From assembly GCA_029880325.1 (NCBI GenBank), contig JAOUOP010000032.1:26661-90660 (forward strand): a stretch of DNA of 64,000 nt. The letters are read 5' to 3'. Under the pieces are notes generated by a model, which did not search any database, was not told the DNA's origin, and was given only the letters and a program-made list of their open reading frames with translations. Below are positions 52,642 through 61,494 of the stretch, piece by piece. Every line of letters starts with the position of its first letter. The first letter of the stretch is position 1. The DNA is from Myxococcales bacterium (GTDB lineage Bacteria; Myxococcota_A; Polyangia; Polyangiales; JAFGIB01). The translations under genes were made by a program, and so were the position numbers.

Positions 52642-54102
52642 GTGAAATCCGAATATTTCAAGTATGCTGTTCCATGGCTTGCGGCTGCGGGTGTCCTCCT
52701 GGTGGGGGCCCTGAGCTGGCCCTACACGGTCGATGACGCCTTCATCGTGGCCAGCTACGCCCGCAATCTGTGGCAGCACGGCAGCTACGGCATCAACCCG
52801 GGGCAGCACAGCGATGGTGTGACCGGCCCGCTCTGGCTGCTGCCGTTTCTGCTGGGCGAGGCTCTGGGGTTGGATTCGGTGGCGCTCGGGAAGATCGCAG
52901 GGCTGCTCTGCAGCGCGGCGGCGGCGTGGTTGGTGGTGGTCCGGATGCGGGCGCGCAGCGGTGGGCGGCTTTCGGGGGCGCTGTCGGGGCTGCTGTTGGT
53001 CACCAGCCCGAGCCTGGGAACCTGGGGGGTCGGAGGGCTGCAAACAGGCGCCGCGACGCTGCTGCTGACGATCGCCTGGCTGGCGGCGACGGAACGGCCG
53101 GGGCCGCGAGCGGTGACTCTGGGCACCGCCATCGGGGCGCTGGCCTGGCTGCGCCCGGAGATGGCGCCGGTGGCGGCGTGGCTTCTGTGGGTGGTGCTCA
53201 TGCGCCGCCGCTCGGCCGGGCTTCGGGCCCTTGGGCTCGCTGCTGCTCTCGCGGCGCTGCTGCTTTTGCTGCGGCTTTCGTTCTTCGACGCGCTATTGCC
53301 TCTGAGTTATGCGGCCAAGGGCGGCTCCCTGGGTCACGGGCTCCGTTACGTGCTGACCTCGACGCTGCTCCTGAGCACCGGCGTGGGGCTGGGCGTGTGC
53401 GTTCTGGGGGCGATTGCTGGCGGGCGCGATGGGCCTGTGCTCGGCGTGGCCCTGCTCGTGCACCTCTTGGCGGTGGCGCTGGCCGGGGGCGACTGGATGC
53501 CCGGCTATCGGCTGCTGGTCCCGGTGCTGCCGCTCTACGCCGTGCTGTGCGCGGGGGGGCTTGTGCGACTGTGGCGGCGGCGCGGGCGCTTCGGGCCGGC
53601 GTTTTCGCTGGGCCTCTTGTCGATATCCCTGGCCGCGCCCCTGCTCGACCTGGCCACCCGCCCCGAGGAGCTGCGCAAGGCGGCCGAAAGCCAGCGCGTG
53701 CACGGCGAAGCGCTGGCCGTCTGGCTGCGCGAACACGCCGGCACCGTGGCGCTGGTCGATATCGGCTATCTCGGATATCGCAGCGGCGTGCGTGTGGTGG
53801 ACTTGGGGGCCCTGACCGACCCCGAGCTGGCGGCGGCGCCCGGCGGCCACCTGGACAAGCGCGTCAGCGCGGCCTGGCTGCGCGCTCGGGGGCCCGACAC
53901 CCTCGTGCTGCACAGCGCGCGGCCGCCGCGCGTGGGGCCGGGGGGTGAGCTGCTGGAGCTGGACGGTTACCCGGTGGAGCGGCGCGTGGCGGCCATGGCC
54001 TGGGTGCGGCGGGAGTTTCGCGTCGTCGAGGTCGTGCCCTACGCCCCGGGCTACCACTATCTCGTGATGCGGATCAGCTCGGCGGCCTCCGAGAGCCAGT
54101 AG
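52642..54102 (+). CDS. Polytopic GT-C-type glycosyltransferase-like membrane protein
   Basis: A 486-residue protein from GTG 52642 (no clear ribosome-binding site; no alternative start before the first helix). It has about nine hydrophobic segments. The first loop carries VDDAFIVASYARNLWQHGSY, followed by a GVTGPLW segment. A DDAFI-type acidic pair in the first extracytoplasmic loop with a downstream G-x-T-x-PLW is the pattern of GT-C enzymes using polyprenyl-phosphate sugars. The C-terminal soluble tail (from about 365) resembles the periplasmic domain of such proteins. The donor and acceptor are unknown. Its 3' end overlaps the convergent HAD phosphatase gene by 46 bases. Confidence 0.7.
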   Translation: MKSEYFKYAVPWLAAAGVLLVGALSWPYTVDDAFIVASYARNLWQHGSYGINPGQHSDGVTGPLWLLPFLLGEALGLDSVALGKIAGLLCSAAAAWLVVVRMRARSGGRLSGALSGLLLVTSPSLGTWGVGGLQTGAATLLLTIAWLAATERPGPRAVTLGTAIGALAWLRPEMAPVAAWLLWVVLMRRRSAGLRALGLAAALAALLLLLRLSFFDALLPLSYAAKGGSLGHGLRYVLTSTLLLSTGVGLGVCVLGAIAGGRDGPVLGVALLVHLLAVALAGGDWMPGYRLLVPVLPLYAVLCAGGLVRLWRRRGRFGPAFSLGLLSISLAAPLLDLATRPEELRKAAESQRVHGEALAVWLREHAGTVALVDIGYLGYRSGVRVVDLGALTDPELAAAPGGHLDKRVSAAWLRARGPDTLVLHSARPPRVGPGGELLELDGYPVERRVAAMAWVRREFRVVEVVPYAPGYHYLVMRISSAASESQ

Positions 54103-54704
54103 TCGGGTGCCGCCGGTTGTAGCGCTTCGCGCGGGAAGGGGCCCCACAGGGCAGCGGCGGTGCGAACACCGGCGGCGCGGCCGGCGTGCATGTCGTGGAT
54201 CGAGTCGCCCACGAAGAGCGCGTTTTTGGCCTCGGCGCCGAGCCGCTCGAGGGCCAGAAGCACCGGCTCGGGGGCCGGCTTGCCACAGCGTACGTGATCG
54301 CCGCCGACGATCACCTCGAAGTGCTGCGACAGGCCGCAGCACTCGAGTCCCCGCCGCGCCAGCTCGCTGACCTTGCTGGTGACGATGGCCAGACGCACCC
54401 CCAGGGCCTGCAGCCCTTCGAGCATGGCGCCGACGCCCGGATAGGGCTGAACCATGGCGTCGTGGTGGACGAGGTTATAGTCGCGGTAGCAGGCGACGAG
54501 GCGATCCACCTCGGCCTGCTCGCGACCGCCGTCGGCGTAGACCTCGAGGAGCGGCCGCCCCACGTGGGCGAGGATTTCCTCTCGCGTGGGCGTGATGCCC
54601 AATAACTCCTGGTGAGCGTGTCTGTGGGAGCGCACGATCAGCTCGATGCTGTCGATCAGGGTTCCGTCGAGGTCGAAGAGGACCGTGGGGGCCATTGGTC
54701 TCAT
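54057..54704 (-). CDS. HAD-family phosphatase, phosphoglycolate phosphatase-like
   Basis: A 215-residue HAD hydrolase. ATG 54704 overlaps the stop of the barrel-like gene (ATGA); ATG 54695 would also give a full domain. Motif I is VLFDLDGTLIDS (nucleophile and general acid Asp), a helical cap follows (SHRHAHQELLGITPTREEIL), motif II is LAIVTSKV, motif III is the Lys in VRCGKPAPEPVLLAL, and motif IV is ALFVGDSIHDMHAGRAAGV. All catalytic residues are present. Sequence style is that of the Gph/PpaX group (phosphoglycolate or pyrophosphate); the substrate is not decided. The gene is likely co-translated with the upstream gene. Confidence 0.9.
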   Translation of the reverse strand: MRPMAPTVLFDLDGTLIDSIELIVRSHRHAHQELLGITPTREEILAHVGRPLLEVYADGGREQAEVDRLVACYRDYNLVHHDAMVQPYPGVGAMLEGLQALGVRLAIVTSKVSELARRGLECCGLSQHFEVIVGGDHVRCGKPAPEPVLLALERLGAEAKNALFVGDSIHDMHAGRAAGVRTAAALWGPFPREALQPAAPDYWLSEAAELIRITR

Positions 54705-55702
54705 GGCAAAAAGCGGTATGTGAACGCGAAGAAGGGCACGCCCATGAACTTGAAGAGTTCCGGTTCGCCGGTGGCGATGCGATCGTCGCTGTCGATCAGC
54801 CGGATCAGCGTGATGTCCAGGGCCCAGCTGCGGTAGGCGGCGATGCGGGCGCCGTAGGCGACGGCGTAGGCCGGCAGCTCCAGGAAGGGCAGATCGCGGG
54901 CGGCGTTGAAGAGCGAGCCGTACTCCAAGAGCAGGCTGACGGCCGAGCCCAGGCGCGCGGTGAAGCCGGCGGCCAGGCCCAGGGGCAGCAGGATGTCGGC
55001 GTCGTCGTGGGCCAGCAACATGCCGCTCAGGCTCAGGCTGGCGCGGCAGGCCAGCTCGAAGCAGATCTGGGCGGTGGCGCCGATGCGCCCCAGCAGGAAG
55101 CCGCGCGGCTGACCCTCGTCCAGATCCTCCTCGCCCGCGCGCAGCAATTCGATGCCGCTCTGGGCCGAGACCCTGAGCCAGCGGCTGCGCAGCAGGTTGG
55201 CCTTGAGGGCGAAGTCGGCGATGGCGCCGTCGAAGTTGGTGAAGCCGGTGACCGAAGCCTGCAGGCGGTCGCTGAAGGCGTAGCCGGCCGAGAGAAAGAT
55301 CAGCTCGTAGCTCGAGAGGAAGATCGTGCCCTTCGGATGGGTCTCGGCGGTCGAGGACAGGATCACGCGGTCGGCGTGGGCGTCGGTGTGGCGGGCGCTC
55401 TGCAGCCGGGGCGAAGTCGGCGGTGGGCCGCGGGTTGGGGCCAGGGCTGGCGCCGGCGCTGCGTTGGGCGCGGCGGTTGCGGGGGCCGGCGCCTGGGCGG
55501 GGGACTGCTGGGGCGTCGGGCTGGCGTGGGAGGTGGCATGGGGCGGCACCGCCGCGTGGGCTTCCTGGACAGGCGGCTGCTGGGCGGTCGGCGGCGGCTG
55601 CTGGGCCTGTTGTTGGCCCTGGCTTGCTGCGGGCGCTGTCGCGCACAGGGTGAGCGCCAGCGCCACCGCCGCGTGCCAACCTCGAATTCCGGCGGCATTC
55701 AC
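54701..55702 (-). CDS. Probable outer-membrane barrel protein with Pro/Ala/Gln-rich linker
   Basis: A 333-residue protein from GTG 55702, giving a signal peptide (GWHAAVALALTLCATAPAAS). About 85 residues of Pro/Gln/Ala-rich sequence follow, then a region of about 220 residues with alternating amphipathic strands (FLSSYELIFLSAGYAFSDRL, LQASVTGFTNFDGAIADFAL, AVSLLLEYGSLFNAARDLPF) ending in FFAFTYRFLP. This looks like an 8-10-strand outer-membrane barrel behind a periplasmic linker. No family was recognised. The start is uncertain because no ribosome-binding site is evident; longer frames upstream lack a better signal. It overlaps the phosphatase gene by four bases. Confidence 0.65.
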   Translation of the reverse strand: MNAAGIRGWHAAVALALTLCATAPAASQGQQQAQQPPPTAQQPPVQEAHAAVPPHATSHASPTPQQSPAQAPAPATAAPNAAPAPALAPTRGPPPTSPRLQSARHTDAHADRVILSSTAETHPKGTIFLSSYELIFLSAGYAFSDRLQASVTGFTNFDGAIADFALKANLLRSRWLRVSAQSGIELLRAGEEDLDEGQPRGFLLGRIGATAQICFELACRASLSLSGMLLAHDDADILLPLGLAAGFTARLGSAVSLLLEYGSLFNAARDLPFLELPAYAVAYGARIAAYRSWALDITLIRLIDSDDRIATGEPELFKFMGVPFFAFTYRFLP

Positions 55703-55862
55703 GGGGCGCAGTGTAGGCTGCTCCCCCTCCCGGGTCACCTCGGGTCGGGCGGCTGGACCAAGCGGTTCCCCCGGGGCCACGGTCGGGCGCGGTTTTTGCT
55801 ATCATGCGATGCGGTCCGGCCTGCTGCCCGTGCTGGGCCGCCCTCGGCTCGGATAGGCACGC

Positions 55863-56432
55863 ATGGAATCGAAGCTGGCTCCGGGATTCTTGGTGGCGGC
55901 CCCCTCGCTGCTCGACCCGAACTTCAAGCGCAGTGTCGTGCTGCTGGTCGATCACCGCCCCGAGGGCTCACTCGGGCTGGTGATCAACCGGGTCGCCCAG
56001 ATCTCCCTGAGCGACGTGCTCACCCCCCTGGGCCTGCAGGCCCTATCGGCGCCGGCCGTCGAGGGTCGGGTGATGGTGGGGGGGCCGGTCGCGCCGGACA
56101 CGGGCTGGCTGATCTTCGAGCAAGCCGGGCCAGCCCCCGACGGTGAGGAAGTGGTGCGGGTTTCCGAGCGCCTGGCGGTCAGCGCCTCGCGGGAAGTGCT
56201 CGAGCGGCTGATCGCGCGCGGGGGCGACGAGCGCATGCAGCTCCTGCTCGGCTACTCCGGCTGGGGTCCGGGCCAGCTGGACGCCGAGATCGCCCAGGGC
56301 TCCTGGATCCCGGTGGACTTCGACGAAAGCATCGTCTTCGACATCCCGGCCGCAGAGCGCTGGACGCGGGCCCTGGGCCTGCTCGGCATCGACCCGGCGA
56401 GGTTGACGCTACAGCCGCCGTCGGAGAACTGA
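55863..56432 (+). CDS. YqgE/AlgH family protein
   Basis: A 189-residue protein of the UPF0301 family. The N-terminal signature KLAPGFLVAAPSLLDPNFKR is followed by SVVLLVDHRPEGSLGLVINR, GRVMVGGPVAPDTGWLIF and LLLGYSGWGPGQLDAEIAQG with SWIPVDF, which cover all the conserved blocks. Length and motif order are normal. The biochemical role is unknown in the family (AlgH was linked to alginate regulation in Pseudomonas). There is no signal peptide. It is divergent from the barrel-like gene and only seven bases precede the next gene. Confidence 0.95.
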   Translation: MESKLAPGFLVAAPSLLDPNFKRSVVLLVDHRPEGSLGLVINRVAQISLSDVLTPLGLQALSAPAVEGRVMVGGPVAPDTGWLIFEQAGPAPDGEEVVRVSERLAVSASREVLERLIARGGDERMQLLLGYSGWGPGQLDAEIAQGSWIPVDFDESIVFDIPAAERWTRALGLLGIDPARLTLQPPSEN

Positions 56433-56439
56433 GCGGGTT

Positions 56440-57039
56440 GTGCGGGGGGCGAAGGATGCGCGCACAAAGGCCCAGGCCGCCGGAACCGGCGCAGGCGCAG
56501 CGGCGGCTCGCCTACGCGCTGCATCCAGCCACGCTGTTCTACGGGCGCTCGAGCTGGACGCCTATCGCGAGTTGCCCGCGCACGACAGTGATTTTCTGGC
56601 GCAAGAGACCGGGCTCGAGCGCGCCGAGGTCGAGCGTCACCTCGCCGCCCTGGTCGCGGCGGGGCAATTCCGGCGGCGCGGCAAGCGCTATCGCATCGAG
56701 CGCGTGATGACCGTGGACACGCAGCCCGATGCGGAGCGAAATCGGGCGCTGAAGCACCACTGGGCCGAGTTCGCGCGCCAGCGATTGTTGGAGGGGGGCG
56801 ATGGAGAGCAGGCGCTTTATTCCTACAACCTCTTCGCCATTTCCGAGCCGGCCTTCGAGCGCATCCGTCGGCTGCACGTCGAGCACTTCGAGCGCGTGCG
56901 CGAAATCATCGCCCAATCCAAACGCGCCGACCGCGTGGTGCTGATGAACTTGCAGCTGCTGCCGCTGGCGCGCGAACCCCGGCACCGCAGCGCATTGACA
57001 GCTGGGGGGGCCGGGCGTAGGAAGAAAGCCAGCGACTGA
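56440..57039 (+). CDS. TIGR02147/DUF4423-like regulatory protein, possibly frameshifted
   Basis: A 199-residue protein in this frame. Residues 40-180 resemble the C-terminal half of TIGR02147 (DUF4423) proteins: FLAQETGLERAEVERHLAAL is a winged-helix segment, followed by LKHHWAEFARQRLL, YSYNLFAISEPAFERIRRL and VVLMNLQLLPLA. The usual family length is near 270, so the N-terminal DNA-binding half is missing. The first 35 codons have lower third-position GC than the rest, while the neighbouring frame from ATG 56456 reads sensibly (RRLAYALHPATLFYGR) with high GC3 up to about 56560. A frameshift near 56540-56560 may join the two. Either a short regulator or a disrupted gene. Confidence 0.6.
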   Translation: MRGAKDARTKAQAAGTGAGAAAARLRAASSHAVLRALELDAYRELPAHDSDFLAQETGLERAEVERHLAALVAAGQFRRRGKRYRIERVMTVDTQPDAERNRALKHHWAEFARQRLLEGGDGEQALYSYNLFAISEPAFERIRRLHVEHFERVREIIAQSKRADRVVLMNLQLLPLAREPRHRSALTAGGAGRRKKASD

Positions 57040-57129
57040 CGCCTGGAGGCGGAGACAACCGCCGGGAAGCCAAACTTCGACTTGTCGTGCGCCTGGGTAA
57101 GTCGGCCGATCCGAAAGGACTGGACCGAC

Positions 57130-58317
57130 ATGCACAGTGCCCCAAGTAAGCAAACCTTGGCCCTTCGCTATGGCTGCAACCCACACCAGCAGCCCGCTTC
57201 CATCGAGCTGCCCGAGCCCTCGCCGCTGCGGGTGATCAGCGGCGAGCCCAGTTACATCAACCTGCTCGATGCGCTGTCGGCGTGGCAATTGGTGCGGGAG
57301 CTGAAGGCGGCGACGGGGCGTGCGAGTGCGGCGTCCTTCAAGCACATGAGCCCGGCGGGCGCGGCCATCGACGGCCCGTTGTCTGCGGGTTTTCTACGCT
57401 CGCAATTTCTGTCGAGCGCGCCGCTATCGCCGGTGGCGCGGGCCTACGTGCGTGCTCGCGGTGGTGATCGCATGAGCTCCTACGGCGACGCGGTGGGCGT
57501 CAGCGAGGTCGTGGATGCCAGCCTGGCGGGCTTTTTGAGGCGTGAGGTCAGCGACGTGATCATCGCGCCCGGCTATGGGCCCGAGGCGCTGGAGGTGCTC
57601 AGGCGCAAGAAAAAGGGCGCCTACGTGGTCCTCGCCATCGACCCCGACTACGAGCCGCCGGCGATGGAGGCGCGGGTGGTCTTCGGCCTCGAGCTGCGGC
57701 AGCGGCGCAACGACGCGGTGGTTTCAGCGCGCGATTTCGAGAACGTTGTCACGCGCGAGACCGGGGTGACCGACGCGGTTTTGCAGACGTTGGTCGTGGC
57801 CTCGATCGCCCTGAAGTACACGCAATCCAACTCCATCTGCATTGCCCATGACGGTCAGCTCATCGGCGTCGGCGCCGGCCAGCAGTCGCGCGTGCACTGT
57901 GCGCGCCTGGCCTGCGACAAGGCGGATAAGTGGTTTCTGCAGCAGCACCCGCGTGTGCTCGATCTGAGCTTCCGACCCGGGCTCGGCCGCAGCGGCAAGG
58001 CGAATATCGTCGACAGCTTTCTGCTCTGGGAACAGCTTTCCGAGCCGGAGCGCGCGGCGATGGTCCGCGAGCTGGAGCGGGGGCCTGCTCCGCTCGATGC
58101 GACCGAGCGGGCCGCGTGGATCGCGCGCTTTGACGGTGTTTGCATGGTGAGCGATGCCTACATTCCGTTCCGCGACAGCATCGACCGCGCCCAGCGCAGC
58201 AATGTGCGCTTCGTGGCCCAGACCGGCGCATCCGTGCGTGACGATGAGGTCAGGACGGCGGCCGACGAGTACGGCATGGTGATGTTCCACTGCGGGCGGC
58301 GCAGCTTCACTCACTGA
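57130..58317 (+). CDS. AICAR formyltransferase, eukaryotic-type, without IMP cyclohydrolase domain
   Basis: A 395-residue protein starting at ATG 57130. It is the AICARFT domain only: it transfers a formyl group from 10-formyl-THF to AICAR in the ninth step of purine synthesis. Motifs are LRYGCNPHQQ, the catalytic FKHMSPAGAA (Lys-His), RGGDRMSSYGDAVGVSEVVD, DVIIAPGYGPEALEVLRRKK, KYTQSNSICIA, GVGAGQQSRVHCARLACDKA, IPFRDSIDRAQ and MFHCGRRSFTH. From memory, the VHCARLACDKADKWFLQQHP block and MSSYGD are closer to animal ATIC than to the E. coli PurH form. The N-terminal cyclohydrolase domain is absent and not nearby, so another gene must supply it. Confidence 0.9.
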   Translation: MHSAPSKQTLALRYGCNPHQQPASIELPEPSPLRVISGEPSYINLLDALSAWQLVRELKAATGRASAASFKHMSPAGAAIDGPLSAGFLRSQFLSSAPLSPVARAYVRARGGDRMSSYGDAVGVSEVVDASLAGFLRREVSDVIIAPGYGPEALEVLRRKKKGAYVVLAIDPDYEPPAMEARVVFGLELRQRRNDAVVSARDFENVVTRETGVTDAVLQTLVVASIALKYTQSNSICIAHDGQLIGVGAGQQSRVHCARLACDKADKWFLQQHPRVLDLSFRPGLGRSGKANIVDSFLLWEQLSEPERAAMVRELERGPAPLDATERAAWIARFDGVCMVSDAYIPFRDSIDRAQRSNVRFVAQTGASVRDDEVRTAADEYGMVMFHCGRRSFTH

Positions 58318-59444
58318 GTGGCTACGGGCCGCAGTGGCTGCCGGCTGCGAGCACGGCTGCAGCGGGCTGCCCAGTAGGGCGCATCGGCGAAGCGCTGCTC
58401 TGCGCTGTAGATTTGATCACGTGCTTTCAGGTAGCGCTCGCGCGCGCTCGTGACCAGCCGCGTGTACTGGGCCGCTGCGTCTGTCTGCCCCGCCGCTTCA
58501 TCGATGAGCGAGTCTGCGGCGTCGCGGCCGGATAGCAAGGCGAACATGATGCCGTGGGCTGCGATCGGATCGTGGGTGAGCGCGGCGTCGCCCGCAGCGC
58601 GCCAGCCGACGCCGGCCACAGGCTCGAGGTGTTCACTGCAAGCTGATACGGTGCGCAGCCTGCCGTCGAGGCAGTAGCCTGCCGATTCGACGCGCTGTCG
58701 GACGTGGATCGTCGAGCGCAAGCAGCGGTCCCAGCGCGCAGGATTCGACAGTCGCTGCGATGAGAAATAGGCGAGCACGAGCGCCGAGTCGGGTAGCAGA
58801 GCCGAGTACCACCAGCCATCGGGGGTCGACTCGACGAGGCTGCAGCGTTCGCTGATGCCGCCGGTCGAACTTGTCATGCGCGCGACCGTGGCGAATTGCG
58901 GGGCGTGCAAGATGCGCCGGGAGCCCAGCTGGTGTGCCCAGCGGGCTCCCGGTCCGGAGGCGTCGATGATCGTTCCCGCGAGCGCGTATGCGGTACCGTC
59001 GCGGCGGTTGTAGTCGATGCGCCAGGTCGAACCCTGCTGCTGGCCGGGGCTCAAGTGGGGAGATGCACGCACAGTCGCGATGACGGCGCCGGCCTCGCTC
59101 GCATCCCGTGCCAGTCCGGCTTCGAAGCGCGGCCGGTCCAGGTGCCAGGCATGTCCGCGCGGGTCTGTGGTGAAGCTATGATGTGACAGCTCGCTGGAGC
59201 CCCAGCTATGGAGGTAGCCGGGGCAGGGTAGGTGGCCGCCGGCCTCGAAGCCGGACCAGGCACCGAGTTCTTGCAGTACGCTTCGCGCGCCGGGGGAGAG
59301 ACTCTCGCCGAAGCCCGCATGCGAACGCCTGGGCTTGCCCAGCACAAGCACGCGCAGGCCACGGCGGGAGGCCCGCAGCGCAGCGGCCAGGCCCGCCGGA
59401 CCGGCACCCAGCACGGCCAGCTCGAAGCGGACTTCATTCGCCAC
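58311..59444 (-). CDS. LodB-like FAD-dependent flavoprotein
   Basis: A 377-residue protein with an N-terminal Rossmann motif (LAVLGAGPAGLAAALRAS), a GFGESLSPGARSVLQELG segment of the tryptophan-halogenase/geranylgeranyl-reductase type, DRPRFEAGLARDA with the Asp-Arg motif, and a second FAD contact, AAGDAALTHDPIAAHGI. The start ATG 59444 overlaps the end of the LodA-like gene by 11 bases. In Marinomonas the LodB flavoprotein is needed to form the cysteine tryptophylquinone cofactor of LodA; the gene order and overlap here match that pair. It has no signal peptide. It overlaps the AICARFT gene by seven bases, tail to tail. Confidence 0.85.
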   Translation of the reverse strand: MANEVRFELAVLGAGPAGLAAALRASRRGLRVLVLGKPRRSHAGFGESLSPGARSVLQELGAWSGFEAGGHLPCPGYLHSWGSSELSHHSFTTDPRGHAWHLDRPRFEAGLARDASEAGAVIATVRASPHLSPGQQQGSTWRIDYNRRDGTAYALAGTIIDASGPGARWAHQLGSRRILHAPQFATVARMTSSTGGISERCSLVESTPDGWWYSALLPDSALVLAYFSSQRLSNPARWDRCLRSTIHVRQRVESAGYCLDGRLRTVSACSEHLEPVAGVGWRAAGDAALTHDPIAAHGIMFALLSGRDAADSLIDEAAGQTDAAAQYTRLVTSARERYLKARDQIYSAEQRFADAPYWAARCSRARSRQPLRPVATQ

Positions 59445-61362
59445 GCCGCCGCGCCGCCTTGCGAGTCTGTCGGCGAGTGCCTACGGCAGCTTTCTCCACC
59501 GCGCGCAGCTCTTGCTTGGCCAGGCGTGCCCTGGCGCCGGCGTCGGGCTGCAGCTTTTGGCGGGTATGGGAGGGCAATGCCTCCACGTAGAGCTGCTCGG
59601 GGATGCCCAGCTCGTGGGCGTCGTCGGGTCCGGGTTGGCGTAGCACCACCCCGAGGTCGCTGAAGTCGTCGACCATGCGCCGAATCTGGTCGAGATAACC
59701 CCCAGGCAAGACGCGCAGCCACTCCTCGCGGTTTCGATAGGCCGCGAGCCTTCGAGTCTTGGGCTGCGCCTTGTCCATGAGCGTTTCGTAGTCGTCCTCC
59801 GCAAGGACCTGGTTGGGCACGCGCGCAGGCCAAAAGGTGGGTACGTATTCGTCATAGGCCGCGTCGTAGCCGTCACGGCAGCTGGCGGTATCGGTCTGCC
59901 AGGGCACGGCCATCCAGCGGGTCAGTCCGCCGGCGCGCTGGCCCCACAGCGGCCCGCCGGGCGTTCCCGTGCCATAGATGGAAGTCGGCTTGGACCAGCC
60001 GCCCGCGTAGACGGCGGCCGGCTCGAGTTCGTCACCGTAGTCGGGCTCGGGATCCAGGCCGCTGCGGTGCAGGATTCGGTAGGGACCCATGAACATGCTG
60101 GCATGGCGAATCGGCCAGGTGACCTCGCAGCCGGGATGGAAGGCGTCGGCCAGACAGAACTCCAGCGCGGCCCGATCGAGTGCGCCCGGTTGCTCGCGGA
60201 TGGCGACCTTCCCGATGGCGTTGGGAGACACGGTGGGGTGCTCCAGATCCGCGACGAATTTGCCCTCGGACCAGCGTTGCAGCGCGTCGTACATATGGGG
60301 GGGAATCGCCATCCACTGTCGGTTGTTGCTGGCGGGTAGCTCCATGCCATCGCCGTAGATCCAGGGTAGCGCCAGCCGCTGGCGGTCGTCGTATTCGGGG
60401 CTGCGAAAGGCGTTGAAGACCTGGCGTCGCAGCTCGTTTTCCTGCGGGTCCTCGGAGGCCAGTCGCTGCAGCAACTCAGGACGCAGAAAATCCTGTGGGC
60501 CCCCGGAACCGAATTGGGTGAAGAAGCCCGCGTTGAGCCACTGGATGCGTGCCGTGCGCTCGAAGATCGGCAAGATGTCGCGACGGAACGAGACCGACTT
60601 CGAGGGCGTGGCCCAGCCCGCCTGGATCATGGTCTCGGTGAGCAGGTCGTAGAGCGTCACGATCGACGTGAACTCCGGGCCATAGTTCGGAGGCGCGCAG
60701 ACGACCCAGGCGGGGTCGACCGGAATATCGCGGCCATCATGCTGCACTCGTGCGCGAACCGGGCCATCGGAAACGTCGTCGTGCCAGCCGTCGTTGTTGG
60801 CGAAGGTCGAGACGGGCCGCCCGTCGTAGGACGCCGAAAGGCCTGAACCACCAGTGAATACCAGACGTCCCCTGTCATCGGTGTGCAGGGCGCCCAGTGG
60901 GACGCATTTGCCCATGAACTGCCCGTCGTCCAGGGCGTGGGCCGCTCTGCCGGCATTGCAGCCGGAAATTTTCTTCGGGGTCGGTCGAATCTCGAGCTGC
61001 GCGCGCTGGGCGCCTGCAATGGAAGGATTTCTGCGTGCGGCGGCTTCGGCCTGGGGGATGTCCATGGCCAGCTCGAAGTCGTACCAGGCGGCCTTGGTAT
61101 TGGCGACTTCGACCTCCCACTCGATCTTCGTCTTTGAACTCGCTGTGAGTTCCTCCACCACGTGACCGTCGGCGTCGTATCCGTAGATACGGAAGCGCGC
61201 TGCCTGCTTCTTGAGTCTTCCGGTCGCGTCGCGCAGGCCGTCGGATGGCAGCGCCGGTTCTCCTGGCAGCTCGGGACCGATGAAGTACTCGTCGCTGTCG
61301 CCGATGCGCGCGATGCCGATGGCCGGGTGAATGGCCGCTCTCACGATCTCTGATTTGCCCAT
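59434..61362 (-). CDS. LodA/GoxA family CTQ-dependent amino-acid oxidase-like protein
   Basis: A 642-residue protein. ATG 61362 follows GGGGAG by seven bases. The N-terminus AAIHPAIGIARIGDSDEYFI and GPELPG is the hallmark opening of LodA-like proteins, followed by KKQAARFRIYGYDADG. LodA (L-lysine 6-oxidase) and GoxA (glycine oxidase) carry a cysteine tryptophylquinone made from a Cys and a Trp. Candidates here are Cys403 or Cys412 (LEFCLADAFHPGCEVTWP) and Trp483 (RWMAVPWQ). No signal peptide is visible, as in LodA, which is secreted by another route. Activity would release ammonia and hydrogen peroxide. The substrate cannot be predicted. It is followed by its LodB-like partner. Confidence 0.85.
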   Translation of the reverse strand: MGKSEIVRAAIHPAIGIARIGDSDEYFIGPELPGEPALPSDGLRDATGRLKKQAARFRIYGYDADGHVVEELTASSKTKIEWEVEVANTKAAWYDFELAMDIPQAEAAARRNPSIAGAQRAQLEIRPTPKKISGCNAGRAAHALDDGQFMGKCVPLGALHTDDRGRLVFTGGSGLSASYDGRPVSTFANNDGWHDDVSDGPVRARVQHDGRDIPVDPAWVVCAPPNYGPEFTSIVTLYDLLTETMIQAGWATPSKSVSFRRDILPIFERTARIQWLNAGFFTQFGSGGPQDFLRPELLQRLASEDPQENELRRQVFNAFRSPEYDDRQRLALPWIYGDGMELPASNNRQWMAIPPHMYDALQRWSEGKFVADLEHPTVSPNAIGKVAIREQPGALDRAALEFCLADAFHPGCEVTWPIRHASMFMGPYRILHRSGLDPEPDYGDELEPAAVYAGGWSKPTSIYGTGTPGGPLWGQRAGGLTRWMAVPWQTDTASCRDGYDAAYDEYVPTFWPARVPNQVLAEDDYETLMDKAQPKTRRLAAYRNREEWLRVLPGGYLDQIRRMVDDFSDLGVVLRQPGPDDAHELGIPEQLYVEALPSHTRQKLQPDAGARARLAKQELRAVEKAAVGTRRQTRKAARRRGE

Positions 61363-61494
61363 CTTGGCTCCCCTGGGGTGGCTCCGGAAATGGTTGCGGA
61401 GTGCGAAAGATCGTCGGGCAGCCAGCCGTCGTGTGCAATGACGCGAACTGGCTGGCCGATGGGGAGTGTGCGTTACTGCGGGTAGCCCCTCGGG

